Shown: positions 35,040-43,692 of the stretch, piece by piece
How positions within the stretch are numbered: the stretch's first letter is position 1
Layout: each line of letters opens with the position of its first letter
DNA from: Levilactobacillus tujiorum
GTDB taxonomy: Bacteria; Bacillota; Bacilli; Lactobacillales; Lactobacillaceae
NCBI RefSeq assembly: GCF_012641185.1
Contig: NZ_JAAXLK010000014.1
Location: 1-64,000 of the forward strand
Length of the DNA: 64,000 nt
Direction of reading: 5' to 3'
Made by a program: the position numbers and the translations under genes
Notes under the pieces: generated by a model
The model's input: only the letters and a program-made list of their open reading frames with translations
Databases searched by the model: none
What the model was told of the DNA's origin: nothing

Positions 35040-35411
35040 ATGAAATTTAATTTTGATAGTCCGGAACCGATTTACCTGCAGGTCGCCGAACAAGTTGAAG
35101 AGGCCATCTTCACGGGCATCTACCGGGCGGGCGAGCAGGTGCCGTCCACGACAGAAATGTCCAAAGAATTTCATATCAACCCAGCAACAGTGCTCAAAGG
35201 GATCAATCGGCTCGTTGCGGCGGGGGTCATTGAGAAGCGCCGTGGCGTGGGGATGTTCGTGACGGCAACGGCGGAAGCAACCATTCGCGAGAAGCGGCGG
35301 GCGGAGTTCTATGACCGTTACGTCAGTCGCTTCACCAGTGAGGCCCGCAAGCTCAACCTATCTGAAGCTGAAGTCATCGCCCTGATCAAGCGCGGCTACG
35401 AGGATAACTGA
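35040..35411 (+). CDS. GntR-family regulator, YtrA subfamily
   Basis: A 123-residue regulator. FDSPEPIYLQVAEQVEEAIFTGIYRAGEQVPSTTEMSKEFHINPATVLKGINRLVAAGVIEKRRGVGMFV is the GntR DNA-binding domain (about residues 4-74). The tail is only about 50 residues, as in the YtrA subfamily, which usually controls ABC transporters. The ATG at 35040 lies 6 bases after GGAAAG. As the last gene of the ABC operon it probably represses it through the palindrome at 32359-32380. A second YtrA-type gene begins at the right window edge. Confidence 0.9.
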   Translation: MKFNFDSPEPIYLQVAEQVEEAIFTGIYRAGEQVPSTTEMSKEFHINPATVLKGINRLVAAGVIEKRRGVGMFVTATAEATIREKRRAEFYDRYVSRFTSEARKLNLSEAEVIALIKRGYEDN

Positions 35412-35449
35412 CAAGCACCAAACTGTTTGGAGCGTTATGCCTGCTGGAT

Positions 35450-35633
35450 CACCTGCGGCTGCCAACGATTCCGGCTGCTATGGGGACCGCCTGCGGCCTG
35501 AGAAGCGGTCCTCCGGCTCGGTTGGAAGCCTGACCAAGACCGTCAGTCTTCCAACACGTCCCACGCTGTAAAACGAGTGCCTCGGTCAACAGCGTCGACA
35601 CAGCTGCCTCCATCATTGGCTTTCTCCGGTTAC
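35450..35633 (-). repeat. Structured repeat B, copy 3
   Basis: A B element in reverse orientation. The outer stem is GCCAACGAT/ATCATTGGC, with one A-C mismatch on this strand that becomes a G-T pair on the other, so the RNA is more likely read leftward. The ATG of the MMEAAVSTLL frame lies in this stem. It lies head to head with A copy 5. Confidence 0.85.
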
Positions 35634-35668
35634 ATGACTGTTCTGACAACAGTTTGGCAATTGTCAAT

Positions 35669-35842
35669 GTAGCCGTGAGTGAGTCAAATTTGGGCTCAGC
35701 CGTGGGATTTACCAAGTGGTTTGCTTGGTAAATGGCGCCTTTGAGACGTGATTTGCGGCTCAAAGCGAGGTCAGAGACCGTTCTATGGCTCTGGCCGTCC
35801 TCCCCACAGCGTTCCAGCCCAAAGTTGGCGAACGGTAAGGCG
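35669..35842 (+). repeat. Structured repeat A, copy 5
   Basis: The full A architecture. Its outer stem (CAAATTTGGGCT with AGCCCAAAGTTG) has one uncompensated change, so it is slightly weaker than the others. Confidence 0.85.
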
Positions 35843-35904
35843 GGAGCTGTGAGTATTTTCTGCAAGGTGCAGTGAGAACAATTAGATAGATGCAACAGAA
35901 GTAA

Positions 35905-35947
35905 CGCGGTGCGGTCGTTGGTGATGACGGCTGGCCGCGTTTTTTTA
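35905..35947 (+). terminator. Terminator downstream of A copy 5
   Basis: ACGCGG.. and ..CCGCGT form the base of an imperfect stem ending in T7. It lies 60 bases after A copy 5; it may end transcription from the ABC operon or from the repeat. Confidence 0.65.
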
Positions 35948-36048
35948 GTGGCGTAAGTCGCTTTGTTTTACAAAACGTGGAGATCACGGTATAGTTAATT
36001 GTGCACAATTGATTGGCAGTTGGTTGGCAAGAAAGAGGGAAATGCATA

Positions 36049-36453
36049 ATGGAAATGACAATTAAAGATGCAGCAAAGGCGTACTTGGACGCAAACGTTC
36101 AGCCCGGAAGTATTTTATTACTGACCACTGATGACGGTTCGAACCGGTATTCAACGGTTGGGGGTACCTGTGCTATCGGGGATAAATTCCAATTTGTCGC
36201 CTTGACCGCTGATGATCCCGACTATGATATTGCCGTGACAAACAATGCCGGATTGACGATCAAGACCAACGCCGACACCCAGTTGTATTTGAGTAACGGC
36301 CTGATTTTGGACCGGGTCTTTAATCAACTGTCCTTACGCGACGACAGCGGTGTCTTAGACAGTGCCGTGGGTCTGGTGACGTATACGGCGGAGGAAAAGT
36401 CTAAATTAGATTTAAAGCAAGAGATGCAAACACTCGGGACGCGGATCTGCTAA
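36049..36453 (+). CDS. HesB-like iron-sulfur cluster biosynthesis family protein
   Basis: A 134-residue cytoplasmic protein with the Fe-S_biosyn/HesB-like fold seen in many lactobacilli: MTIKDAAKAYLDANVQPGSILLLTTDDGSN, GGTCAIGDKFQFV and GLVTYTAEEK. The Cys set of true IscA is not retained (only GGTC and the terminal IC), so direct cluster transfer is doubtful. I chose the ATG at 36049, after GAGGG, over an upstream frame extension. It is monocistronic and followed by a strong terminator. Confidence 0.75.
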   Translation: MEMTIKDAAKAYLDANVQPGSILLLTTDDGSNRYSTVGGTCAIGDKFQFVALTADDPDYDIAVTNNAGLTIKTNADTQLYLSNGLILDRVFNQLSLRDDSGVLDSAVGLVTYTAEEKSKLDLKQEMQTLGTRIC

Positions 36454-36480
36454 CCGAGTCAAATAAGTGTGAATGTAGGA

Positions 36481-36511
36481 GCCCGGATGGTTTAGTCCGG
36501 GCTTTTTTAGT
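36481..36511 (+). terminator. Terminator after the HesB-like gene
   Basis: AGCCCGGAT and GTCCGGGCT pair around a short loop and are followed by T6. Confidence 0.9.
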
Positions 36512-36631
36512 TTCCAGAGGGGCAATGCCCAACCGTCTTCCCATTTCCGATGACCTGTCGGGCTACTGTTGCCAAACGGTTGCACAAGCGCGTATACTTT
36601 GGATATGTAAAAGTTTCGGGAGGGGATATTT

Positions 36632-37969
36632 TTGAAGTTAAACAGTAAGGCTTGGCGACTGCTAATTGGATTCTTTAGTTTAGTATTTCTATTAGTAGTT
36701 AGCCAAACAGGGACACCAGCCAAAGCTGCGACTAATCACAATGGCGCAGACTTTACCACCTCAGCTAGCGTGACGAATGGACCGGATTTCAAGCATGCCG
36801 ATACGATTGATATTGAATACAATCTGAATTTCGGTAGTACACCAATCCATAATGGTGATACGATCACACTGGATTTTCCGGAGAATCTGAAGGGCAAGAC
36901 GCCGGGGGACACGTTCAAGGTTTATGACCAAGATGGCACGGTGATTGGGGAAGCGGTCGTATCCGATAAGGGGGTCGTCATTACCATGAACGATGCCTTG
37001 GAAGGCAAGACGAATGACAAGTTGACCTTGAACCTGATGACGAAGTACCGCTACGAAGATACGGGTGAAAAAGATGTCGTCTTCCCACTAGAAAATGGCG
37101 GCAATAGCACCTCACAGATCAACATCGTAGCTAACGAAGCCAACCTTTCTAAGAAGGGGACGCTCCAGGACGATGGCACCATTAAGTGGACCATTCTCGT
37201 GGATCGGCGCGAAATTGAAATGAAGAATTTGGACATTAAAGATACGATTGGCGCGAACCAAGAAATGATTCACGGCATGACCGTTAGCAACGGTCACTGG
37301 GAAAATACCACCACGTTCCAGCGTGAAAAGCCTGCCATGACCGAGGGCCAGGACTACAACGTTACATATAATAACGATGGCTTCGACTTATCCTTTAACG
37401 ATACTGTCAATAATTTAGTCATCATTGACTACTATACCAAGGTCACCGATCCTTCGTTAATTGACTCTGGTTATAAATTTAGAAACAATGCACTGATGAC
37501 CTGGGGTGGTGGTACTTCAGGCACCAAGAATTCCGAAGAGGCTAACGGTAAGGTGTCATCCTCTAAGGGAAACAGTGGTTCTGGGAGTGGCGACACGAAT
37601 GAAACCGAGGAACCTGGGATTGATACGGATGAAGATACGGGGACTGGCACCACTGACACGGATGGCGGTACCGAAACGGATGAAGAAGAGGCTGCCCGCG
37701 AAGAGGAAGAGGCTAAGGAAGAGGCCGCTAAGGAAACAGCCAAAAAGCCCGCGACCAAGCCCGCTAAAGCTAAGTCGGTAGCTAATAAAAGCAAGGCGGC
37801 TAAACATACCGTTGCCCCAGTAACGGCTACGGAGAATCCGGGAAGCACGACTAAGACGAACACCAAGTTGCCCCAGACTAATGATCAGAGAAACCTGACT
37901 GGGATTATTGGCGGGACGCTGGTTCTAGCCACGTTAGGACTCGGCGCAGTGATTCGCCGGCATTTTTAA
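36632..37969 (+). CDS. LPxTG-anchored surface protein with adhesin-type Ig-like domain
   Basis: A 445-residue wall-anchored protein. Signal peptide about 1-32 (ends AKAA). Residues about 40-290 resemble MSCRAMM/collagen-binding Ig-like domains: TIDIEYNLNFGSTPIHNGDTITLDFPENL, followed by GTIKWTILVDRREIEMKNLDIKDTIG and a VTYNNDGFDLSF strand region. Residues about 300-400 are an acidic then Ala/Lys-rich stalk. LPQTN lies near 413, followed by a helix and RRHF. TTG start after GGGAGGGG. It is probably a monocistronic adhesin. Confidence 0.85.
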   Translation: MKLNSKAWRLLIGFFSLVFLLVVSQTGTPAKAATNHNGADFTTSASVTNGPDFKHADTIDIEYNLNFGSTPIHNGDTITLDFPENLKGKTPGDTFKVYDQDGTVIGEAVVSDKGVVITMNDALEGKTNDKLTLNLMTKYRYEDTGEKDVVFPLENGGNSTSQINIVANEANLSKKGTLQDDGTIKWTILVDRREIEMKNLDIKDTIGANQEMIHGMTVSNGHWENTTTFQREKPAMTEGQDYNVTYNNDGFDLSFNDTVNNLVIIDYYTKVTDPSLIDSGYKFRNNALMTWGGGTSGTKNSEEANGKVSSSKGNSGSGSGDTNETEEPGIDTDEDTGTGTTDTDGGTETDEEEAAREEEEAKEEAAKETAKKPATKPAKAKSVANKSKAAKHTVAPVTATENPGSTTKTNTKLPQTNDQRNLTGIIGGTLVLATLGLGAVIRRHF

Positions 37970-37988
37970 AGACTAAATAGCAACACCA

Positions 37989-38016
37989 AGAGGACTGGCT
38001 GAGGCGAGTCCTTTTT
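37989..38016 (+). terminator. Terminator after the Ig-like surface protein gene
   Basis: AGAGGACT and AGTCCTTTTT form a short stem around GGCTGAGGCG with a T5 run. Confidence 0.7.
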
Positions 38017-38095
38017 CATTGGAATGATATGTGTCAAAAGTCACAAGCTTTGATATACTCAAGGTAACGATTACGTTTCTGAGGAGGAGATTGAC

Positions 38096-39889
38096 ATGCA
38101 GCAATTACGGCAGTATCGACAATTTTGGTTTGTCATCATTTTAGGAGCGATCGCGCTCTGGCTGCAGTTTGTTAATCAACAAGCTAAGTGGGCTCAGATC
38201 CTAATCACGGGGTTAGGGCTACTCCTAGCGATCATCATGTTTGTTGAAATGGTGCGGACGCTGCGCTCTGGTAAATTTGGTGTGGATTTACTGGCAATCA
38301 CGGCGGTCCTAGCCACTCTAGCGGTCGGCGAGTACTGGGCGGCGTTGATTGTCCTCTTAATGTTGACTGGGGGCGATGCGCTGGAAGACTTTGCGGCCAG
38401 TCGTGCGAACAGTGAACTGCAGGAGTTATTGAACCATTCGCCCCAAACGGCCCACAAGGTTGAGGGGGAGGCTGTCACGGATATTGCGGTTAGTCTCGTA
38501 ACGGTAGGCGATCAGTTGTTGGTTAAGCCGGGAGAAGTGATGCCGGTTGATGGGACCTTGATGACGGGCCCCACCACGGTAAACGAAGCCTCCTTGACCG
38601 GTGAGGCGCGCCCCATTGAGAAGCAAGTGGGTCAGACGGTGATGTCCGGTAGCGTTAACGGCGAAGCCTCCGTTTACCTGCAGGCGGATCAGACGGCTGA
38701 GAACAGTCAGTACCAAAATATTGTGCGCTTGGTCAAGCAAGCGGAAGCACAGCCGGCCAAATTCGTCCGGATGGCGGACCGGTATGCGGTACCGTTTACG
38801 CTGCTGGCCTACGTCATCGCCGGGTTAGCCTGGTACTTCTCCGGCGATCCCGTGCGACTGGCGGAAGTCCTAGTGGTCGCGTCACCGTGCCCGTTGATCT
38901 TGGCTGCCCCCATTGCCCTCATCTCGGGGATGAGTCGGGCCAGTCGTAACGGGATTATCGTCAAGACAGGAACCACGTTAGAAAAGTTAGCCCAGGTCAA
39001 AACGTTTGCGTTTGATAAGACGGGGACCATTACACAAGGTCGGCTGGTCGTTGACCAAGTCGTCCCCGTGACGGCCTTGCCTGCTGAAAAAATATTGCAG
39101 TTAGCGGCTAGTACAGAGCAACATTCTGGGCATGTCCTCGCCCAATCACTGGTAGCGGCAAACACAGAACCGTTGTTACCAGCAACCGAGGTCAATGAAA
39201 CGACAGCCCAAGGGGTAACGGCCACAGTGGATGGTCAAGAAATCCGGGTAGGTAAGAGTAGCTTCGTGACCTCTGAACCGATAGAAAAGTCTGATCAAAC
39301 GGCCGTTTACGTATCAATCGCGGGGATTTATCAGGGGTACGTGAGCTTCAATGACCGGGTCCGGCCAGAAGCTCAGGCAACGATGACGCAGCTGCGCGCA
39401 GCCGGGGCGACGCATTTGCTGATGATCTCCGGGGATCGGCGGCCCATTGCAGAAACGATTGCACGTGAGGTGGGGATTGACCAAGTGCATGCCGAGTGTT
39501 TGCCAGCGGATAAAATTGACGTGCTGGATCAGCTGCCGGCCGTCCAACGTCCGGTAGCGATGGTGGGCGATGGGATTAACGATGCCCCCTCGCTGGCGAC
39601 GGCGGACGTGGGAATCGCCATGGGAGCCCACGGCGCTACGGCAGCCAGTGAGTCCGCCGATGCGGTCGTTTTAAAGGATGATTTGACCCGGGTCAGCACG
39701 GCCCGTCAGATCGCTCACGATACCATGCGCGTGGCCAAGCAAGCGGTGTTGATCGGGATCTTCATTTGTACGGGGCTGATGGTGATTGCCAGCTTCGGGG
39801 TTATCCCCGCCATCATTGGGGCCGTCTTCCAAGAAGTCGTGGATACGGTCACCATTCTCTACGCCTTGCGGGCCCGGACGGATCGTTAA
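38096..39889 (+). CDS. Heavy-metal P1B-type ATPase with SPC motif
   Basis: A 597-residue metal-exporting ATPase without an N-terminal metal-binding domain. The membrane metal site is SPCPL near residue 261, the SPC form typical of P1B-4 pumps (Co, Fe(II), Zn or Cd). The phosphorylation loop is FDKTGT near 305. GDGINDAPSLATADVGIAMG near 483 is the hinge. Two motifs deviate from the norm: TGEA replaces TGES in the actuator domain, and HSGH stands where P1B pumps have HP. GAGGAGGAG precedes the ATG. A multicopper oxidase follows 90 bases later, which suggests metal-stress function. Metal specificity needs assay. Confidence 0.9.
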   Translation: MQQLRQYRQFWFVIILGAIALWLQFVNQQAKWAQILITGLGLLLAIIMFVEMVRTLRSGKFGVDLLAITAVLATLAVGEYWAALIVLLMLTGGDALEDFAASRANSELQELLNHSPQTAHKVEGEAVTDIAVSLVTVGDQLLVKPGEVMPVDGTLMTGPTTVNEASLTGEARPIEKQVGQTVMSGSVNGEASVYLQADQTAENSQYQNIVRLVKQAEAQPAKFVRMADRYAVPFTLLAYVIAGLAWYFSGDPVRLAEVLVVASPCPLILAAPIALISGMSRASRNGIIVKTGTTLEKLAQVKTFAFDKTGTITQGRLVVDQVVPVTALPAEKILQLAASTEQHSGHVLAQSLVAANTEPLLPATEVNETTAQGVTATVDGQEIRVGKSSFVTSEPIEKSDQTAVYVSIAGIYQGYVSFNDRVRPEAQATMTQLRAAGATHLLMISGDRRPIAETIAREVGIDQVHAECLPADKIDVLDQLPAVQRPVAMVGDGINDAPSLATADVGIAMGAHGATAASESADAVVLKDDLTRVSTARQIAHDTMRVAKQAVLIGIFICTGLMVIASFGVIPAIIGAVFQEVVDTVTILYALRARTDR

Positions 39890-39979
39890 AAATAATGAGT
39901 TGCTTTCCCCTCGGAGACTGAATGCGGTATCATAGAAATGTACAGTGTTGCCAAATTTAATCGAAGAGGAGCCTGTAAG

Positions 39980-41515
39980 ATGACAAAATCAATCAACACC
40001 GATTATTTCTTTGATGAACCGGCCTTTAACACGCATGACGGTGGCTACGTGCCGCTGGAGGAGCCCCAAACGCCCCAACAACCGCTACGGATACCGCCAT
40101 TGTTGAAGCCGGATAAGGAAACGGCTACCGATACGTACTATACGGTGGAAGCACAAGCGGGGGAAACCCAGCTGTTACCTGGTAAGAAGACCAAGACGTG
40201 GGGCTATAACGGGAGTTTGCTCGGTCAAACGATTGTTTTTCCTAAGGGGAAGACCATGCATATTGACTTGAAGAACAGTTTACCCGAGCTGACGACGTTC
40301 CATTGGCACGGATTAAACGTGCCGGGGCCTTACACAGATGGGGGCTGCCACGCACCAGTCTATCCTGGGCAGACCCGGCACATTGACTTTAAGGTTGATC
40401 AACCGGCCGCAACGTTGTGGCTACACGCGCACCCATGTCCATCAACGGCGGAACAGGTGTGGCGCGGTCTAGCCGGCCTGGCGTTAGTGACCGACGAGCA
40501 AGAAGCCAAATTACCATTTCCACGGAATTACGGTGTTGATGATATTCCACTAGTCTTACAGGACCGGCGTTTCCACGAAGATAATCAGTGGGATTACAAC
40601 GCGGATTATGATCCAGATGGCGTTCAAGGACCAACCCCGATGATCAATGGGACGATTAACCCTTACTTTGATGTCACGACGCAACGCATTCGGCTAAGAA
40701 TCTTGGACGGTGCGAACCGCCGGGAATGGCGGCTACACTTTAGTGATGATCTGCCATTCACACAAGTGGCCTCCGATGGTGGCGTGATGCCAGAACCCGT
40801 TGAGTTTACGCATTTAATGCTGACCTGTGCCGAACGCGCTGAAGTTATTGTCGATTTCGGAAAAGTGACGCCCGGGCACACGGTGACGTTGTATTCTGAC
40901 GATGTCCCGTTGGTTCGTTTCCGAGTTCACGATTTCGCTACGGATACGACCACATTACCTGAACATCTCGTCGATATTCCTGATCCAGAAGTGACGCCGG
41001 ATACGCCGATTCGCAAGGTCGTCATGTCCGGGATGGACGAAGAGGTCATGATCGACGGTAAGAAATTTGAAATGCAGCGAATTGATGCCAAACAAAAAGT
41101 CGGCAACGTTGAGTTATGGGACGTGACGAATACGAATGATATGGATGGCGGCATGGTTCACCCGTTCCACATGCATGGGACGCAATTCCTAGTGGTTTCC
41201 CGCAACGGTAAGGCGCCTTATCCAAACGAACATGGTTTTAAGGATACGGTCGGTGTCAATCCGGGGGAAACGGTCCGGTTGAAGGTCTGGTTCGAGCATA
41301 CCGGGGTTTACATGTACCACTGCCATATCATTGAACACGAAGACGGGGGCATGATGGCGCAGATTGAAGCCTATGACCCAGATCATCCACAAACTTACAA
41401 ATTAATGGATATGGATACATTGATGAACGCGGTCGCTAAGGAGCGGGGAATTGCTGTTAAGGATCTCCACTTAGCGGGAATGAGTTCGTATGAGAAGATG
41501 GGGATGAAGATGTAA
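39980..41515 (+). CDS. Multicopper oxidase (CueO/laccase type)
   Basis: A 511-residue three-cupredoxin-domain oxidase. All four copper motifs are present: FHWHGLNVPG near residue 108, LWLHAHPCP near 148, HPFHMHGTQF near 394 and YHCHIIEHEDGGMM near 447, giving T1 and T2/T3 ligands including the Cys and the Met axial position. No signal peptide is visible, so it is probably cytoplasmic, as reported for other lactobacillus multicopper oxidases. These oxidise phenolics, Cu(I)/Fe(II) or biogenic amines. The ATG at 39980 follows GAGGAG. It follows the P1B ATPase gene in the same direction. Confidence 0.92.
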   Translation: MTKSINTDYFFDEPAFNTHDGGYVPLEEPQTPQQPLRIPPLLKPDKETATDTYYTVEAQAGETQLLPGKKTKTWGYNGSLLGQTIVFPKGKTMHIDLKNSLPELTTFHWHGLNVPGPYTDGGCHAPVYPGQTRHIDFKVDQPAATLWLHAHPCPSTAEQVWRGLAGLALVTDEQEAKLPFPRNYGVDDIPLVLQDRRFHEDNQWDYNADYDPDGVQGPTPMINGTINPYFDVTTQRIRLRILDGANRREWRLHFSDDLPFTQVASDGGVMPEPVEFTHLMLTCAERAEVIVDFGKVTPGHTVTLYSDDVPLVRFRVHDFATDTTTLPEHLVDIPDPEVTPDTPIRKVVMSGMDEEVMIDGKKFEMQRIDAKQKVGNVELWDVTNTNDMDGGMVHPFHMHGTQFLVVSRNGKAPYPNEHGFKDTVGVNPGETVRLKVWFEHTGVYMYHCHIIEHEDGGMMAQIEAYDPDHPQTYKLMDMDTLMNAVAKERGIAVKDLHLAGMSSYEKMGMKM

Positions 41516-41556
41516 AGAGTGCGTAGCAAGCCGCTTAGACTCTGAGCATTAACGGA

Positions 41557-41598
41557 AATAAGTGCCCGCTCGGTGGAACCGAGCCGGTGCTTATTTTT
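41557..41598 (+). terminator. Terminator after the multicopper oxidase gene
   Basis: AATAAGTGCC.CTCGG and CCGAG..GGTGCTTATT form a long stem followed by T5. The same sequence recurs at 41800-41841 inside the repeat array. Confidence 0.85.
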
Positions 41599-41599
41599 G

Positions 41600-42080
41600 T
41601 TAAGCGCAGGAGTCTGGCTTGCGGAGCACGTTTCGGAAGCCGCAAGTGCCGCCAACATCAAGGCAACGACCAATCCCATCACGAAAACTAAGTAGTTGAT
41701 AATAAGCACGGCGCCGGACAGGAGTCTTTTAGCTTTCTAAGCACAGGAACCTGCTTTGCGGAGCACGTTTCGGAAGCTGCAAGTACCGCCAACATCAGCG
41801 GAAACAGTGCCCGCTCGGTGGAACCGAGCCGGTGCTTATTTTTGTTAAGCGCAGGAGTCTGGCTTGCGGAGCACGTTTCAGAAGCCGCAGGTACCGCCAA
41901 CATCGAGGCAACGACCGATCCCATCACGAAAACCTAGTAGTTGCTAATAAGCATGGCGCCGGGCAGGAGTCTCTTAGCTTTCTAAGCGCAGGAACCTGCT
42001 TTGCGGAGCACGTTTCAAAAGCCGCAAGTGCCGACAACATCGAGGCAACAACCGATCCAATCACAAAAACAAAGCGGGCT
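41600..42080 (+). repeat. Tandem repeat array C (plus orientation)
   Basis: Four diverged units start near 41601, 41736, 41843 and 41981. Each contains GCGCAGGAnnCTGnnTTGCGG, then GAGCACGTTTC and AAGCnGCAnGTnCC and AACATC. Copies of the oxidase terminator and of TAAGCACGGCGCCGGACAGG are embedded. Long open frames cross the units on both strands but their predicted proteins (LAALAASETCSA) just reflect the repeat. The inverse array lies at 47181-47640. About 80 bases to 42160 hold the ArsR 3' region. Confidence 0.75.
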
Positions 42081-42160
42081 GGGAAAAATTCCCAGCCCGA
42101 TTTGTACACGCCAAATAAACCTAGCCGAAACGTTGACTAACCACTTTCATCCGCGCATGG

Positions 42161-42499
42161 CTAATGACCATGGGTTTTACCGCGGAGCACGTGATCTACG
42201 TGCGCTAGGGTCTCGTTTACGATGTCCAAAATATGGGGATCATCGAGACGATAGAAGTTTTGCTTACCAACGCGACGCACGGCCACCAATTGTTCTTTTT
42301 TGAGCATCGCCAATTGGTGGGAGATGACGGATTGCTCGACTGCTAGTAGCCCGCTCAGTTCACTGACGTTGAGCTCTTTTTGTTCCAACAGGTAGAGCAA
42401 CTGTAACCGGGTGGGGTTACTCAGCAGCTTAAAGATCAACTGAGCCGCCTGGGCCATCTTGGGCGCGATTAAGGTGACTTTTTCTGAAGAATTAGACAT
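42161..42499 (-). CDS. ArsR/SmtB-family metal-responsive repressor
   Basis: A 112-residue winged-helix repressor. [30 protein letters not shown] is the HTH (about residues 40-69). The C-terminal helix [24 protein letters not shown] carries the D-x-n-H-x-x-H alpha-5 metal site of SmtB/CzrA-type zinc and cobalt sensors; there is no CxCxC arsenic or CadC motif. The ATG at 42499 follows AAAGGAG at 11 bases. It is divergent from the CadD gene across about 70 bases containing ATATGT/ACATAT repeats that fit a SmtB-type operator. Confidence 0.88.
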   Translation of the reverse strand: MSNSSEKVTLIAPKMAQAAQLIFKLLSNPTRLQLLYLLEQKELNVSELSGLLAVEQSVISHQLAMLKKEQLVAVRRVGKQNFYRLDDPHILDIVNETLAHVDHVLRGKTHGH

Positions 42500-42510
42500 A
42501 AAAGGCTTGC

Positions 42511-42550
42511 TCCTTTCATATGTAGATGATAACATATGTTGTGGATAACA
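42511..42550. promoter_or_regulatory. ATATG-rich divergent operator region
   Basis: CATATGTAGATGATAACATATG and the adjacent AACATGTG repeat the ATATG half site known from SmtB/CzrA 12-2-12 operators. The arms are imperfect. It lies between the ArsR and CadD genes. Confidence 0.45.
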
Positions 42551-42568
42551 TGTGTGGGAGGAGATATC

Positions 42569-43174
42569 ATGGTTAAAACAATTCTAACGGGGGTCACCGC
42601 GTATATTTCAACGGGACTCGACTACCTCATTATTCTAATGGTAATCTTTGGTCGCGTAAAGCATCGAGATCGGTGGCTCGTGTTGGCGGGGGACTTTGCG
42701 GGAACCGCGGTGCTGGTGGGCAGCTCACTGGCCATTGCGTTCTTCCTAGGCTTCGTACCCGCGGAGTGGTTGTTGGGGCTTTTGGGGATTATTCCCATTT
42801 ATATGGGGGTTAAGCTGTGGATTCAGGGCGATGACGATGATACGGACGCGGTTGCCGAGAAAGTCGCTAATCCCAAGGGGCTAATCGGTAGTGTTGCGTT
42901 GATCACGATGGCTACGTGTGGAGCAGACAACGTGGGCATTTACGTCCCAATTTTCACGACCGTTGACCCAGCAAAAATTCCATTGATTTTACTGACGTTT
43001 GCGGTGATGGTCGTCATTTTCTGGGAAATTGGGTACCGCTTGGCTTGCTTGCCCAAGGTGGCGGATGTTCTGGAAAAGCAGGGACGTTACCTGACAATCG
43101 CGGTCTACATCCTGATTGGATTGTATATCATGTGGGATAGCGGCACATTTCAGCACCTGTTCCAAATGCTTTAG
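42569..43174 (+). CDS. cadD: CadD-family cadmium/zinc resistance transporter
   Basis: A 201-residue, six-helix membrane protein of the CadD/LysE-like family that confers cadmium resistance in Gram-positives. [17 protein letters not shown] at the N terminus and [16 protein letters not shown] near residue 120 are the family signatures. The ATG at 42569 follows GGGAGGAG. The divergent ArsR/SmtB-type gene is its likely repressor. An almost perfect bidirectional terminator follows. Confidence 0.9.
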   Translation: MVKTILTGVTAYISTGLDYLIILMVIFGRVKHRDRWLVLAGDFAGTAVLVGSSLAIAFFLGFVPAEWLLGLLGIIPIYMGVKLWIQGDDDDTDAVAEKVANPKGLIGSVALITMATCGADNVGIYVPIFTTVDPAKIPLILLTFAVMVVIFWEIGYRLACLPKVADVLEKQGRYLTIAVYILIGLYIMWDSGTFQHLFQML

Positions 43175-43177
43175 AAA

Positions 43178-43235
43178 TAAAACGTCCCACCAAATGTTGA
43201 CCGAGTGGCCGGACATTTGGTGGGACGTTTTTTTA
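43178..43235. terminator. Terminator after cadD
   Basis: AAAACGTCCCACCAAATGT and ACATTTGGTGGGACGTTTT form a 19 bp stem around an 18 base loop, with T7. Confidence 0.92.
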
Positions 43236-43329
43236 TTTTAGAACTAAAGGTTACAACTTAAAAAATTCTGTAAGGGCCGTGGCAGCACGCTTGAATGATT
43301 GGGAAATAGACAACATAAATGATTTCTGC

Positions 43330-43370
43330 CGCCTTGCCGTTCGCCAAGTCTGAGCTCACTCACGGCTACG
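43330..43370 (-). repeat. Collapsed structured repeat A
   Basis: CGCCTTGCCGTTCGCC joins almost directly to CTGAGCTCACTCACGG. The two ends of A remain and about 130 bp of internal stems are gone, as expected from deletion between the arms of its outer stem. Confidence 0.75.
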
Positions 43371-43447
43371 TGGTGGTTGTCAGCTACTATTGTCTAAATG
43401 CTGACGTGCCAAGTGTTTAAACCAATTTGTTAGTCAAAGACTAGCTT

Positions 43448-43627
43448 AACCGGAGGAGGGCAGAGATGGAGCCAGCTGTGTCGACGGTGTTAGCCGATTC
43501 TCGGCTTACAGCGTGGGACGTGCTGGGAGACCAGTGAACTGCCGGGCTTCCAACCGAGCCGGAGGACCGCTTCTCAGGCCGCAGGCGGTCCCCACAACAG
43601 GCGGAATCTCTGCCAGCCGCAGGTGAT
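43448..43627 (+). repeat. Structured repeat B, copy 4
   Basis: A B element in forward orientation. It opens with CCGGAGGAGG and GCAGAGATGG. The ATG at 43467 starts a 24-codon frame (MEPAVSTVLADSRL...) that ends at a TGA within the element. The outer stem GGCAGAGAT/ATCTCTGCC matches copy 1 rather than copies 2, 3 and 5. Confidence 0.85.
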
Positions 43628-43692
43628 GGGTCTAGTCTACAGTCCTTGTTGATCAAGCGTTGACAAAGATTATAGTTCTTTCAACCTTTAGT

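Larger units (their letters stand above)
43243..43692. repeat. Composite repeat locus with terminal inverted repeats
   Basis: The segment carries a collapsed A and a full B copy. It is bounded by ACTAAAGGTT at the left end and AACCTTTAGT at the right end, a 10 bp terminal inverted repeat. The left flank (GCAGCACGCTTGAATGATTG) is shared with the 26.1 kb and 17.9 kb loci. Confidence 0.6.

Noticed and set aside
41395-42303. Several overlapping open frames with a repeated LAALAASETCSA motif
   Set aside because: They are translations of tandem repeat C on both strands. The repeated peptide reflects the DNA repeat, and no frame has a good start site.
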